A stretch of 39,962 nucleotides of DNA from positions 1 through 39,962 of IMG/VR virus record IMGVR_UViG_3300021479_000043; one strand, written 5' to 3'. This document shows positions 34,471-39,962 of the stretch, piece by piece. The DNA is from a virus. The notes under the pieces were generated by a model. That model had not been told where the DNA came from. It ran no database searches and worked only from the letters and a program-made list of their open reading frames with translations. The first letter of the stretch is position 1. Every line of letters begins with the position of its first letter. The translations under genes and the position numbers were made by a program.

Positions 34471-35151
34471 TTATGCTGCTAATGCACTCAAACGAGTACA
34501 TAGAAGGTTTCGGATCGCTGTATCCTGAGTGATGGCCTGTGCCTGACTGAAGCGAACCGCTAAAGTACAGTTTTGAGCCAACATTCCAGAATAGTATTCG
34601 TCACGATAAATCAGTTTCATGGAATCTCCATCCTGATTTATGTGAGTGACTGCCTGTTTACCCAGAACAGTGTTGTAATATACGTCCGCCAATGTTCCAA
34701 GGTTATTTGTTGCAGCATTGCGCGCAACAGGACCCTCAGAGCTTGTCAATATACGAATATTGAACACATTACCCCACTCAGTCGGTAGAGCTGATGTATT
34801 CGACGCATATGACCACTGATTCAATACGCCAACATTACCCACTAATGCGTCAAAGTCCGACTGCAATTCTGTGCTAGATAGCATGAAATAGCAGTTACGA
34901 ACTGGACCTGTGCCGAATTTATCCATTCCAGGAATACCTGTCATGAACTTATAGGCATTGTTAGTGTCCAACGTAGTAGCCACAAGGCTAAAGTCGCTTG
35001 TCCCCAGGTTAGTAGGGTTAAAACCGTTACTTCCACCACCGGCATTTATCTCGGAAGCGGCTGAAACGATATAGTCGCGTAAAATTAAATCTTCTGCTTG
35101 ACGCATTGCCACAGCTAAACGCTCTGACACCCACGCCAAGACTCCTTCTTG
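34471..35151 (-). CDS. Major capsid protein, exon 3 (C-terminal two-thirds)
   Basis: 226 codons plus stop from CAAGAAGGAGTC. QEGVLAWVSERLAVAMRQAE, DLILRDYIVSAASEI, TLDTNNAYKFMTGIPGMDKF and TQDTAIRNLL place it in the N4-gp56-like major capsid family. The capsid has no start codon of its own here: translated from TTG at 35139 it lacks the N-terminal arm, which lies 1.4 kb upstream. The join is inferred to fall after a G at 35152 (or 35164, giving four more residues). It is followed directly by virion genes. Confidence 0.85.
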   Translation of the reverse strand, partial: QEGVLAWVSERLAVAMRQAEDLILRDYIVSAASEINAGGGSNGFNPTNLGTSDFSLVATTLDTNNAYKFMTGIPGMDKFGTGPVRNCYFMLSSTELQSDFDALVGNVGVLNQWSYASNTSALPTEWGNVFNIRILTSSEGPVARNAATNNLGTLADVYYNTVLGKQAVTHINQDGDSMKLIYRDEYYSGMLAQNCTLAVRFSQAQAITQDTAIRNLLCTRLSALAA

Positions 35152-35278
35152 CGAATTGTTACTCCTCTTACGAGGGGTGAAATCATTTCTGTTTCACTCT
35201 CATACTTTCGATATGAGACCCGACTATCGCTTTATCCGTACTAAGGATATCCAACCGCTTTAGTCTGTCAGCCCGAAC

Positions 35279-35307
35279 TTGACTTTAATCAATTCCATGT
35301 GTACACT
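35279..35307 (+). promoter_or_regulatory. Promoter for the antisense endonuclease gene
   Basis: TTGACT (35279-35284), a 17-base spacer and TACACT (35302-35307), 31 bases before the ATG at 35339 that follows AGGAGG. The gene can therefore be expressed independently of the capsid transcript. Confidence 0.6.
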
Positions 35308-35338
35308 AATTAATGAACCTGTAACCATAGGAGGTTTT

Positions 35339-35869
35339 ATGGAGTTCAATAACGTCGATCATAAACATAGATTTTATTATGAACCAAAAATTCACGATCC
35401 ACTGCATCTTGCATATCTTGCTGGAATTGTAGACGGAGAGGGTTGTTTTCATGCCTGTAAACTTAAAAACAAACCTGGAGACGGTTACAAAAACGGTCAT
35501 TATCGCGCTGTGCTTAAAGTTGCTAATACTGACAAACGTCTTTTTGATTGGCTTCAAGAAACATTTAGAGGTACTTGTTCCGCAGCTTTTAAAGAAACGC
35601 GTGATAAAACTCATCGCAGAGATTGTTATGAATGGGTTGTTACTGGACATAGACTTCTCGACATTAGTCGACAAATCTTGCCTTATTTGGTCATAAAAAA
35701 GCGACATTGCGAACTTGTGATTAAGTTTAGAGAAACTTTTCCCTTGAATTTGGGAAGAGGAAATCGGGAAATTACTCCAGAAGAATCTCTTCTTCGAGAG
35801 GATTGTATTGCCGAGATCAAAAAACTTAATGCTAGGGTTCGCGATATTCCGCATTGTAAAATCCTTTAA
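35339..35869 (+). CDS. LAGLIDADG homing endonuclease, antisense to its intron
   Basis: 176 residues from the ATG at 35339, five bases after a perfect AGGAGG; the frame is open to 35279 but that is not needed. LAYLAGIVDGEG is a good LAGLIDADG motif (residues 24-35), with Asp and Glu in place, and HRLLDISRQILPYL suits the second helix. One motif only, so a homodimer. The gene opposes the interrupted capsid gene and intron. Antisense endonuclease genes are uncommon in bacterial-phage introns. Confidence 0.9.
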   Translation: MEFNNVDHKHRFYYEPKIHDPLHLAYLAGIVDGEGCFHACKLKNKPGDGYKNGHYRAVLKVANTDKRLFDWLQETFRGTCSAAFKETRDKTHRRDCYEWVVTGHRLLDISRQILPYLVIKKRHCELVIKFRETFPLNLGRGNREITPEESLLREDCIAEIKKLNARVRDIPHCKIL

Positions 35870-36013
35870 GTTCTTGGCCCTTGTTTCCATGCCACCCATT
35901 AATTTGGGTGGTTTAGGGGTCCAAGTCGATTAGGTCGGATTTAACCAGGACCATTATACAGTAATCCTGGAGAATAACTTGATAATTTATTATGCAGCCA
36001 GTCTTGTAGACGC

Positions 36014-36106
36014 ATAATTCAAGTCACTCATTGTTTCGGCACCAGCTAAAAGACCGAAAAATGCCATTTGTGCGTCTATGATATCCCTTTGAGGCACTTG
36101 CGCTGG
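36014..36106 (-). CDS. Major capsid protein, exon 2 (small internal exon)
   Basis: 31 codons reading PAQVPQRDIIDAQMAFFGLL AGAETMSDLNY (first and second parts). PAQ...IDAQMAFFG fits the segment of N4-gp56-like capsids after the N-terminal arm. The reading frame stays open to 35990, where it stops, showing the intron border lies before that. The exon may end at 36053 (after FFG) instead if the P1 helix there is the true one; then about 13 residues are lost compared with usual spacing. The start follows TTG at 36107 and leaves the preceding DP in frame. Confidence 0.65.
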
Positions 36107-36129
36107 CAATCTGTTACTTGTTGACCAAG

Positions 36130-36146
36130 GTAAAGCGGCTTTACAT
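36130..36146. repeat. 19-bp palindrome, copy 3, in the intron
   Basis: GTAAAGCGGCTTTACAT, the inner 17 bases of the palindrome at 2526 and 4775; the outer left AT is AG here. Flanking CCAA/TTGG extends the stem. Confidence 0.75.
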
Positions 36147-36176
36147 TGGCGGGCCAAATCTTCTCAGCTGGCCTCT

Positions 36177-36443
36177 CTATGTCTCCATAGAGTTCGGAGT
36201 ACCGCATCGATTCATGTGATTTTTATCTGCAAAAATATGTTTATATTCTCCACATCCTGCACATTTCAAATACATGATATCGTCTTCTCGCTTACTGCTC
36301 TCAGGCTGCAAATTTTCACCGCAAAAAGGACAAAAACTTATCTTGAAATCCGTTAGAAATTCCGCATCTTTTTCATAAATCCATATAGAATTTCCTTCAA
36401 TTTCTACATCTACTAAATCTGTCTCTTTTTTACAGTTACACAT
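36177..36443 (-). CDS. Zinc-ribbon protein encoded in capsid intron 1
   Basis: 88 residues in the sense direction of the intron. CNC near the start, CPFCGEN (residues 38-44), KCAGCGEYKH and HMNRCG give six or more cysteines and two histidines, a double zinc site. It is not a recognisable homing endonuclease. GGGGCAAG lies upstream of its ATG. Its 3' end overlaps the hairpin CTCTATG/CATAGAG of the intron. Confidence 0.7.
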   Translation of the reverse strand: MCNCKKETDLVDVEIEGNSIWIYEKDAEFLTDFKISFCPFCGENLQPESSKREDDIMYLKCAGCGEYKHIFADKNHMNRCGTPNSMET

Positions 36444-36537
36444 TAACTTGCCCCTTGTTATCCTTTCTCAGCGATTATGCTGCGATTAGGAACTCCAAGT
36501 CAATCAGAGAAGATTTAAAGACCCCACAGTATTTTCT

Positions 36538-36750
36538 AGGGTCTATTCCACTATTACCAAGTTGTATCGTAGGGGGTTGTAGCGCCCTAGGACGCATAAA
36601 ACGAGCTGTAGTACCACCATGCGCAGGCATGGAGATCTTGTCACAGATCGTTATATAGTTCATGGCGGGGGTGGGTACGTATAACATGGCCGGAGCTAGG
36701 CTCTGGAGTATCATAGGACCCAATGCGCCTGTATTTGTAATCTGACCCAT
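36538..36750 (-). CDS. Major capsid protein, exon 1 (N-terminal arm)
   Basis: 71 codons. MGQITNTGALGPMILQSLAP, ITICDKISMPAHGGTTARFM and RPRALQPPTIQLGNSGIDP match the N-terminal region of N4-gp56-like capsids. Beyond GIDP the frame continues for 20 residues (RKYCGVFKSSLIDLEFLIAA) that do not fit a capsid and then stops: the intron border. AAGG precedes the ATG by six bases. Assembled with exons 2 and 3 it makes about 328 residues, normal for the family. Confidence 0.8.
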
Positions 36751-36876
36751 ACAAACCTTATGGTTGTATGTTATTGTGACATGGTGACCCGTGGACGATA
36801 CGTGCTACGTCCGTTCTCATTCATGTCTGACAGAAGTTGCGAAACTTCCTAACGCGACCTCTTAACGCCGAGAAGC

Positions 36877-36909
36877 GAAAAAAATGTGGGAGTTTTTCGC
36901 CATCTCCCA
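36877..36909 (-). terminator. Intrinsic terminator upstream of the capsid gene
   Basis: On the minus strand, TGGGAG and CTCCCA (36904-36909/36887-36892) pair, and CATTTTTTT follows (36877-36886). It would stop transcripts from the scaffold operon, so the capsid probably starts from its own promoter in the 130 bases between. A hairpin GAAGTT/AACTTC with a TCGC loop is also in that interval, as is a 17-codon frame (MNENGRSTYRPRVTMSQ). Confidence 0.7.
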
Positions 36910-37047
36910 TACAAAACCTAACTTTATCTTACAAAGAGAGTACATAACGCTTGTACGTGCGTGATTTAAAAATATAACTTTTCATAAAAACTATCAATAA
37001 TTTTCTTTTAATAGGTAAAAAACACAATGGAGTGTTAATCTATTGTC

Positions 37048-37437
37048 ATGAATGATGCAATCAAAGGTAAAGGTGCAGTAGGTATAGCAATATCCTATTT
37101 CTCATTAAGGGGGATGGTTAGCATTCCTCTTGAACCATGCTCTTATAACCTAATATTTGATGAAACCTGTGATATGTTTACGATTCCAAAAAGAATCAAG
37201 GTTATTTCATGTTGCTACAAAACTCAATATGGTGTCTTTTCAGCTTCTATACGTACTTCAGGAGGAAATCAACCCAATACAAAGATAAAGGAATTTAGTG
37301 CAAGTTCATGTGACTATCTTTTTGTAGTGACCTCAGAATTGGACATGTATAACATTCCATCGAATGAAATATCAGCAAAAAGACAAATTTCATTGAATGT
37401 ATATGACAAGTATAAAGTCAACCTTATTGCACTGTAG
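37048..37437 (+). CDS. PD-(D/E)XK homing-endonuclease-like protein, active site apparently lost
   Basis: 129 residues. KGKGAVGIAISYFSLRGMVS, YNLIFDETCDMFTIPKRIKV and the ending DYLFVVTSELDMYNIPSNEI follow the group I intron-associated PD-(D/E)XK (PDDEXK_5-like) family. The catalytic segment in that family is YDLIxDxxxxLxRIQVKT: here D is N (YNLIFDE) and QVK is KVI, so catalysis is doubtful. The stop codon lies 10 bases inside the tRNA-Asn. Family call from pattern. Confidence 0.6.
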   Translation: MNDAIKGKGAVGIAISYFSLRGMVSIPLEPCSYNLIFDETCDMFTIPKRIKVISCCYKTQYGVFSASIRTSGGNQPNTKIKEFSASSCDYLFVVTSELDMYNIPSNEISAKRQISLNVYDKYKVNLIAL

Positions 37438-37500
37438 CTCAGTCGGTAGAGCGGGAAACTGTTAATTTCTAGGTCACAGGTTCGAGCCCTGTCGGTGCAG
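37428..37500 (+). tRNA. tRNA-Asn (GUU)
   Basis: Acceptor TGCACTG/CGGTGCA with discriminator G, D arm GCTC AGTCGGTA GAGC, anticodon loop CTGTTAA (anticodon GTT), and T arm with loop TTCGAGC between ACAGG and CCTGT. CCA is not encoded. The phage genes around it are on the opposite strand, except the PD-(D/E)XK-like gene upstream which overlaps its 5' end by 10 bases. Confidence 0.9.
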
Positions 37501-37507
37501 TTATTTT

Positions 37508-37714
37508 TTATATTTCGCAAATCGGATATGCATCAGGAATCTTTGAACACCCAGAACAACATGTATCTCTTGAAAGGATTGATTCAGCATCCTCACAAAA
37601 TCTATATGTCTGATTATTCTTTAAAATATCCGATCTAATAGGCATTGGAATCTGAGGAACGTCTGATTCCTCTTGTTGCCAATGTTCTTTTCCGTCGATC
37701 ATTATCTTTTTCAC
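37508..37714 (-). CDS. Small Cys-rich protein after scaffold
   Basis: 68 residues. CEDAESILSRDTCCSGCSKI has four cysteines in the C-terminal half; the N-terminus has KKIMIDGKEHWQQEES. Overlaps scaffold by ATGA, so translationally coupled. Unrecognised. Confidence 0.6.
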   Translation of the reverse strand: MKKIMIDGKEHWQQEESDVPQIPMPIRSDILKNNQTYRFCEDAESILSRDTCCSGCSKIPDAYPICEI

Positions 37715-38364
37715 AATCTCAACCTAGCCTTAGCTTCTTGCATCTTTTCGTAAGCAGATTTTTGACCTGCGGCACTAAAATCGCTCTGTTGTCCTTGATA
37801 TGGTGAAGAAGCAACCCCGCTTGGATGATAATTGGCTGGATTGCGCTGATTAGCGTTAATTTTATCCTGTATGCCTGCTTGTTCCTGTTTCGGCTTGTCT
37901 ATGCCAAGTTCTTTAATCGTCTGATGGACTAGTTTTTGACGTTCAAAGTTGTCCGGCATCGCTAAAATAGCTCGTGCCATCGCTGGAGCACGTTCCATAA
38001 TCTTTTCTGCATGGGCATTTAAAGTATCATAGAAATCGGGGTTATTCTCTAAAAATGCTTCCCTTTTAGCTTCTTCACGTGCTTGATGAACAGCTTTTTG
38101 AATCTCTGATTGCGTTTCCTGCTTAATTTGTTGTCCTAAACGTTGCTGCTCTTTTTTAAGTTTTTTATGGTCGATATATGGTTCAGAATAATTATCGTCA
38201 TCATCATCTACAGGACGTTTTTGAGCTTCTTGAGCTATTCTTTCGGCTTCCAGTCGCGCTTGTCTCTCTTGCTGTAATAATCGCTCATATTTTGCTTCTT
38301 GAGCGCGAAAGTTAAGTTCTTTATTACTAACTTCTGTCTGATTTTCTTGTGCTGGAACTGTCAT
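37711..38364 (-). CDS. Scaffolding protein
   Basis: 217 residues, Gln/Glu/Arg/Ala-rich, coiled coil (LLQQERQARLEAERIAQEAQ), an acidic run RPVDDDDDNYSEP near residue 50, no cysteines, and a helical basic C-terminus (SAYEKMQEAKARLRL). This is the classical scaffold profile and it stands directly before the capsid gene. AGGGAGG precedes the ATG. Confidence 0.75.
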   Translation of the reverse strand: MTVPAQENQTEVSNKELNFRAQEAKYERLLQQERQARLEAERIAQEAQKRPVDDDDDNYSEPYIDHKKLKKEQQRLGQQIKQETQSEIQKAVHQAREEAKREAFLENNPDFYDTLNAHAEKIMERAPAMARAILAMPDNFERQKLVHQTIKELGIDKPKQEQAGIQDKINANQRNPANYHPSGVASSPYQGQQSDFSAAGQKSAYEKMQEAKARLRL

Positions 38365-38409
38365 TTAGATATCCTCCCTTTAACGCAGGTGTGCGTTGGA
38401 TTTTTTTAC

Positions 38410-38439
38410 AAAATAAATTAAAACTTTAATTTGAGTCAA
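38410..38439 (-). promoter_or_regulatory. Candidate promoter of the scaffold operon
   Basis: On the minus strand TTGACT (38434-38439), an 18-base spacer and TATTTT (38410-38415). Located in the divergent gap between the scaffold gene and 38442. Confidence 0.45.
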
Positions 38440-38441
38440 CA

Positions 38442-38639
38442 ATGCTAATTTATGTACATAAAGTCCGCATGAACCCAATGGATGGTTGGGGAGCATCAAC
38501 AGGGATAAAAGTAGAAATTCTAGGACGCTACAAAGAAAAAGAAAAAGCGCTAGAAGCAAAAAACAAAAGAGATGGTGATAATAATCACACTTTTTGTGAT
38601 GTTGGTAATTCTTGGGTTGAAGAAGAGGTGGTGGAATGA
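38442..38639 (+). CDS. Hypothetical small protein
   Basis: 65 residues, basic with helical RYKEKEKALEAKNKRDG in the centre. Overlaps the next gene by ATGA. No strong ribosome site. Unrecognised. Confidence 0.55.
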   Translation: MLIYVHKVRMNPMDGWGASTGIKVEILGRYKEKEKALEAKNKRDGDNNHTFCDVGNSWVEEEVVE

Positions 38640-39169
38640 AACTAAATAGATTAGAAACACACGACCGCTTACAGCACTTTGTAAAAGATCAATCAATCAA
38701 TATCTTCCAAGGTGCTGACGATTGCCTGAAAGTAAATCCTCTGTCACTTGCCCTGCAAGAAAAGTCACCTTATATTTACATGTTCGCCCATCCTCGCACT
38801 GCTGACGATGGTGTAACAAAGATAATGTACTGGCAGCCCAGATTAACAAAACCAGAAGCACAGACAAACTCCTACCTATTCCGCGCCATATCTAAAACAG
38901 ACAATGTTGAAGTGTGTTGGTTAATACCACCAATAGAAATGTGGCAGCAGTATCATAAAGGCAATGTGACAGAACATGAGATTGTATTGTGGTCTATATC
39001 GCAGTATCAGCACAATAAACACAAATTACAAGCTAGAGAACCTGACGATTTGCCTGACAGTAAAATACAAGATATCTATGCAGAAATTAAGCAGAATATG
39101 AAATATGACAAGATGATGAAAAGCCTCTATACTACGCCATCGAGCGAGGGGCTGTTTTTACTTTCTTAG
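38636..39169 (+). CDS. Hypothetical phage protein
   Basis: 177 residues. FVKDQSINIFQGADDCLKVN, YIYMFAHPRTADDGVTKIMY and VCWLIPPIEMWQQYHKGNVT suggest a compact alpha/beta protein; such sequences recur in environmental podoviruses. It runs against the head operon, converging with 39132-39308 over 38 bases. Role unknown. Confidence 0.65.
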   Translation: MKLNRLETHDRLQHFVKDQSINIFQGADDCLKVNPLSLALQEKSPYIYMFAHPRTADDGVTKIMYWQPRLTKPEAQTNSYLFRAISKTDNVEVCWLIPPIEMWQQYHKGNVTEHEIVLWSISQYQHNKHKLQAREPDDLPDSKIQDIYAEIKQNMKYDKMMKSLYTTPSSEGLFLLS

Positions 39170-39308
39170 AACTCAAAGGTTTCATTCCCATTATATCTTT
39201 AGGCTTCATAATAGGGTTTTTAACACCCTGTCCGTAGAAATCTCCCATTCCTTTCTGACTGGACGAAGTATGGAAATTCTTAGCAGGTTTAAGACTAGCC
39301 TTTTTCAT
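39132..39308 (-). CDS. Small basic phage protein
   Basis: 58 residues. GDFYGQGVKNPIMKPKDIMG and KKVKTAPRSMA at the end: a pattern of short basic proteins common near phage head genes. The start overlaps the previous gene by 14 bases. Overlaps 38636-39169 tail to tail. Unrecognised otherwise. Confidence 0.65.
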   Translation of the reverse strand: MKKASLKPAKNFHTSSSQKGMGDFYGQGVKNPIMKPKDIMGMKPLSSKKVKTAPRSMA

Positions 39309-39549
39309 CTATAACCATAGTATTAACATGACCTTTTGTAAGCGCAGAAACGGTAGTTCTTGCTCCTGATGAATGACCTACAGGTTGCTTATGTCCTTCG
39401 CCGTAATGAGTACCGGCATTGACGAAACAACTAGAACGTTGATCATATTCAGGACAACGAAAATCCCAAGGAGAATTGTTACCATCTTTCGGCTCTGATT
39501 TTGGCTTGTGTTCTTTTGTCTCTATAGGATCTTTGAAACCTGTTTTCAT
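39295..39549 (-). CDS. Small polar head-operon protein
   Basis: 84 residues, Lys/Pro/Glu-rich N-terminus (ETKEHKPKSEPKDGNNSPWD) and a CPEYDQRSSCF segment. Intrinsically disordered character. It lies in the interval between portal and scaffold in the circular order, where phages have several such short proteins. Confidence 0.6.
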   Translation of the reverse strand: MKTGFKDPIETKEHKPKSEPKDGNNSPWDFRCPEYDQRSSCFVNAGTHYGEGHKQPVGHSSGARTTVSALTKGHVNTMVIDEKG

Positions 39550-39568
39550 GATATTACCTTTTGTTAAT

Positions 39569-39673
39569 CACCAGAGGTAAGATTTGCACTTACGACCTCT
39601 CGTCCAAACGACCCAGATTCTGCATCTACATCCCTTGGAGTCATTGCGCTCTAACTAACTGAGCTACTCCGGC
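39569..39673 (-). tRNA. tRNA-like gene, anticodon region abnormal
   Basis: Acceptor GCCGGAG/CTCTGGT, D arm GCTC...GAGC, and a T arm GTAAG TGCAAAT CTTAC are clear and correctly ordered. Between D and T arms there are 54 bases rather than the usual 23 (37 in long-variable-arm tRNAs), and no 7-base anticodon loop with a paired 5-bp stem could be found. The 5' half reads like a tRNA-Ile/Met type. It is a broken, chimeric or interrupted tRNA. Confidence 0.4.
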
Positions 39674-39675
39674 AT

Positions 39676-39709
39676 AAAAAGAGTGGTAGCGTGAACCTAA
39701 CTACCACTC
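39676..39709 (-). terminator. Intrinsic terminator, minus strand
   Basis: On the minus strand GAGTGGTAG/CTACCACTC pair fully (39681-39689 and 39701-39709) and TTTTT follows (39676-39680). It lies directly upstream of the tRNA-like gene. Confidence 0.75.
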
Positions 39710-39742
39710 ACCTAACCATGATTGGAGGTCACGGGTTTAAAA

Positions 39743-39827
39743 TGGGAAACACGGAATTGCACCGTTCAACCAGAGTTCAAGCTTTTTAAGCTACCGCTGG
39801 TAGGCTTCTGTTACCTCATTATTCCCA
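39743..39827 (-). other. Inverted-repeat-bounded segment, possibly tRNA-like
   Basis: TGGGAA and TTCCCA arms lie 85 bases apart, and on the minus strand a T-arm-like stem-loop ACGG TGCAATT CCGT occupies the expected position. D and anticodon arms are not convincing. It could be a degenerate long-variable-arm tRNA. Confidence 0.25.
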
Positions 39828-39831
39828 TAAT

Positions 39832-39962
39832 CTATTGCCGATACATCGGTGGATTAGCATGAGAATGAATCTTCTTAGCACCTTCATTCTGCTGGGCTTT
39901 AATCGCTTGGGTTGTATCTTCATATTTTGAGAGATGTCCCGCACTTGATGCTTCGGACTCTT
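39832..39962 (-). CDS. Small protein, C-terminal part (cut by window edge)
   Basis: 43 residues before the TAG at 39832-39834, frame running off the right edge: SEASSAGHLSKYEDTTQAIK then a basic ending (KKIHSHANPPMYRQ). It reads well as a continuation of the 30 residues at the left edge, apart from a 1-base phase offset, and lies in the same strand and operon position. Confidence 0.6.
   Translation of the reverse strand, partial: ESEASSAGHLSKYEDTTQAIKAQQNEGAKKIHSHANPPMYRQ

Larger units (their letters stand above)
35152..36013 (-). mobile_element. Group I intron in the capsid gene, carrying an antisense LAGLIDADG gene
   Basis: Read on the minus strand, core helices are visible: P3 ATCCGACC (35933-35940) pairs fully, with one G-U, with GGTTGGAT (35249-35256); P7 CAGACTA (35261-35267) with TAGTCGG (35220-35226); P8 TATCC/GGATA between; P6 GAACTT/AAGTTC flanks the endonuclease gene; P9 at 35198-35218 is a hairpin with TCGAAAG loop, and GTAA tetraloop hairpin CCTCGTAAGAGG lies near 35172. 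A P2-like hairpin CCAGGA/TCCTGG precedes P3. The 5' border is unsettled: 36014 (frame and length) or 36053 (a strong P1 CGGT/GCCG). Confidence 0.8.
36107..36537 (-). mobile_element. Intervening sequence (probable group I intron) between capsid exons 1 and 2
   Basis: About 431 bases. The 5' border is marked by a 7-bp P1 helix: exon AGACCCT pairs with GGGGTCT (36520-36526 region) with the last exon T opposite G, as group I introns require. A P4/P5-like hairpin CAGC/GCTG with a purine-rich J5/4 follows. At the 3' end are hairpins CTCTATG/CATAGAG with a GAGA tetraloop and GGCCA/TGGCC, and the 19-bp palindrome. I cannot place P3 or P7 with confidence; parts may lie inside the ORF at 36177-36443. 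Spliced ends keep the capsid frame (GIDP to PAQVP). Confidence 0.6.

Noticed and set aside
35306-35899. Open minus-strand frame of 197 residues across the endonuclease gene
   Set aside because: It is the reverse complement of the LAGLIDADG gene, which has a clear motif, promoter and ribosome site. The minus-strand frame has no family pattern.

Overview
The window is a low-GC, densely packed double-stranded DNA phage genome, almost certainly a tailed phage of podovirus type infecting a Gram-negative bacterium. The evidence is a P22-like portal, an N4-gp56-like major capsid protein, a large terminase with ATPase and nuclease motifs, a gp4/gp10-like tail hub, three predicted ejection proteins and short tail-fibre genes, with no tape measure or sheath. 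Many genes have AGGAG-type ribosome binding sites and ATGA/TAATG overlaps. No integrase, portal-proximal protease, DNA polymerase or recognisable endolysin was found.

Layout. 1-8366 on the minus strand reads, in transcription order: a replication initiator with iteron-like repeats (8366-7512), small genes, RusA resolvase, DUF551-like and DUF6496-like proteins, a lipoprotein and small membrane protein, terminase small and large subunits, a zinc-ribbon protein, a sigma-70 region-4 protein, a His/Lys-rich protein and the portal. 8367-9075 is the control region: a short plus-strand unit with promoter and terminator, a Cro/CI-like repressor and a divergent promoter. 9076-14302 on the plus strand is the early operon: a gp32-like ssDNA-binding protein, an HNH homing endonuclease, a YqaJ/lambda-exonuclease-type nuclease and about ten small proteins. 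14306-20895 (minus) is a tail-fibre cluster of repeat-rich proteins. 21004-22928 is an accessory island (excisionase-like HTH, HNH-like nuclease, ribbon-helix-helix protein, small membrane proteins). 22918-34461 (minus) holds ejection, tail-hub and decoration proteins.

The most striking locus is 34471-36750. The major capsid gene is broken into three exons by two intervening sequences. The downstream one (about 0.9 kb) has a recognisable group I intron core (P3, P7, P8, P9) and carries a LAGLIDADG homing endonuclease in the antisense orientation with its own promoter and a perfect Shine-Dalgarno. The upstream one (about 0.43 kb) carries a zinc-ribbon ORF and one copy of a 19-bp palindrome that occurs twice more, near the terminase and sigma genes. 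A degenerate PD-(D/E)XK homing-endonuclease-like gene abuts a tRNA-Asn nearby, so the phage carries at least four homing-endonuclease-type genes.

The two window edges each cut a small minus-strand gene. The pieces look like the N- and C-terminal parts of one protein, and the head-gene order (TerS, TerL, portal, small genes, scaffold, capsid) runs continuously only if the ends are joined. The window is therefore probably an essentially complete, circularly permuted genome of about 40 kb.
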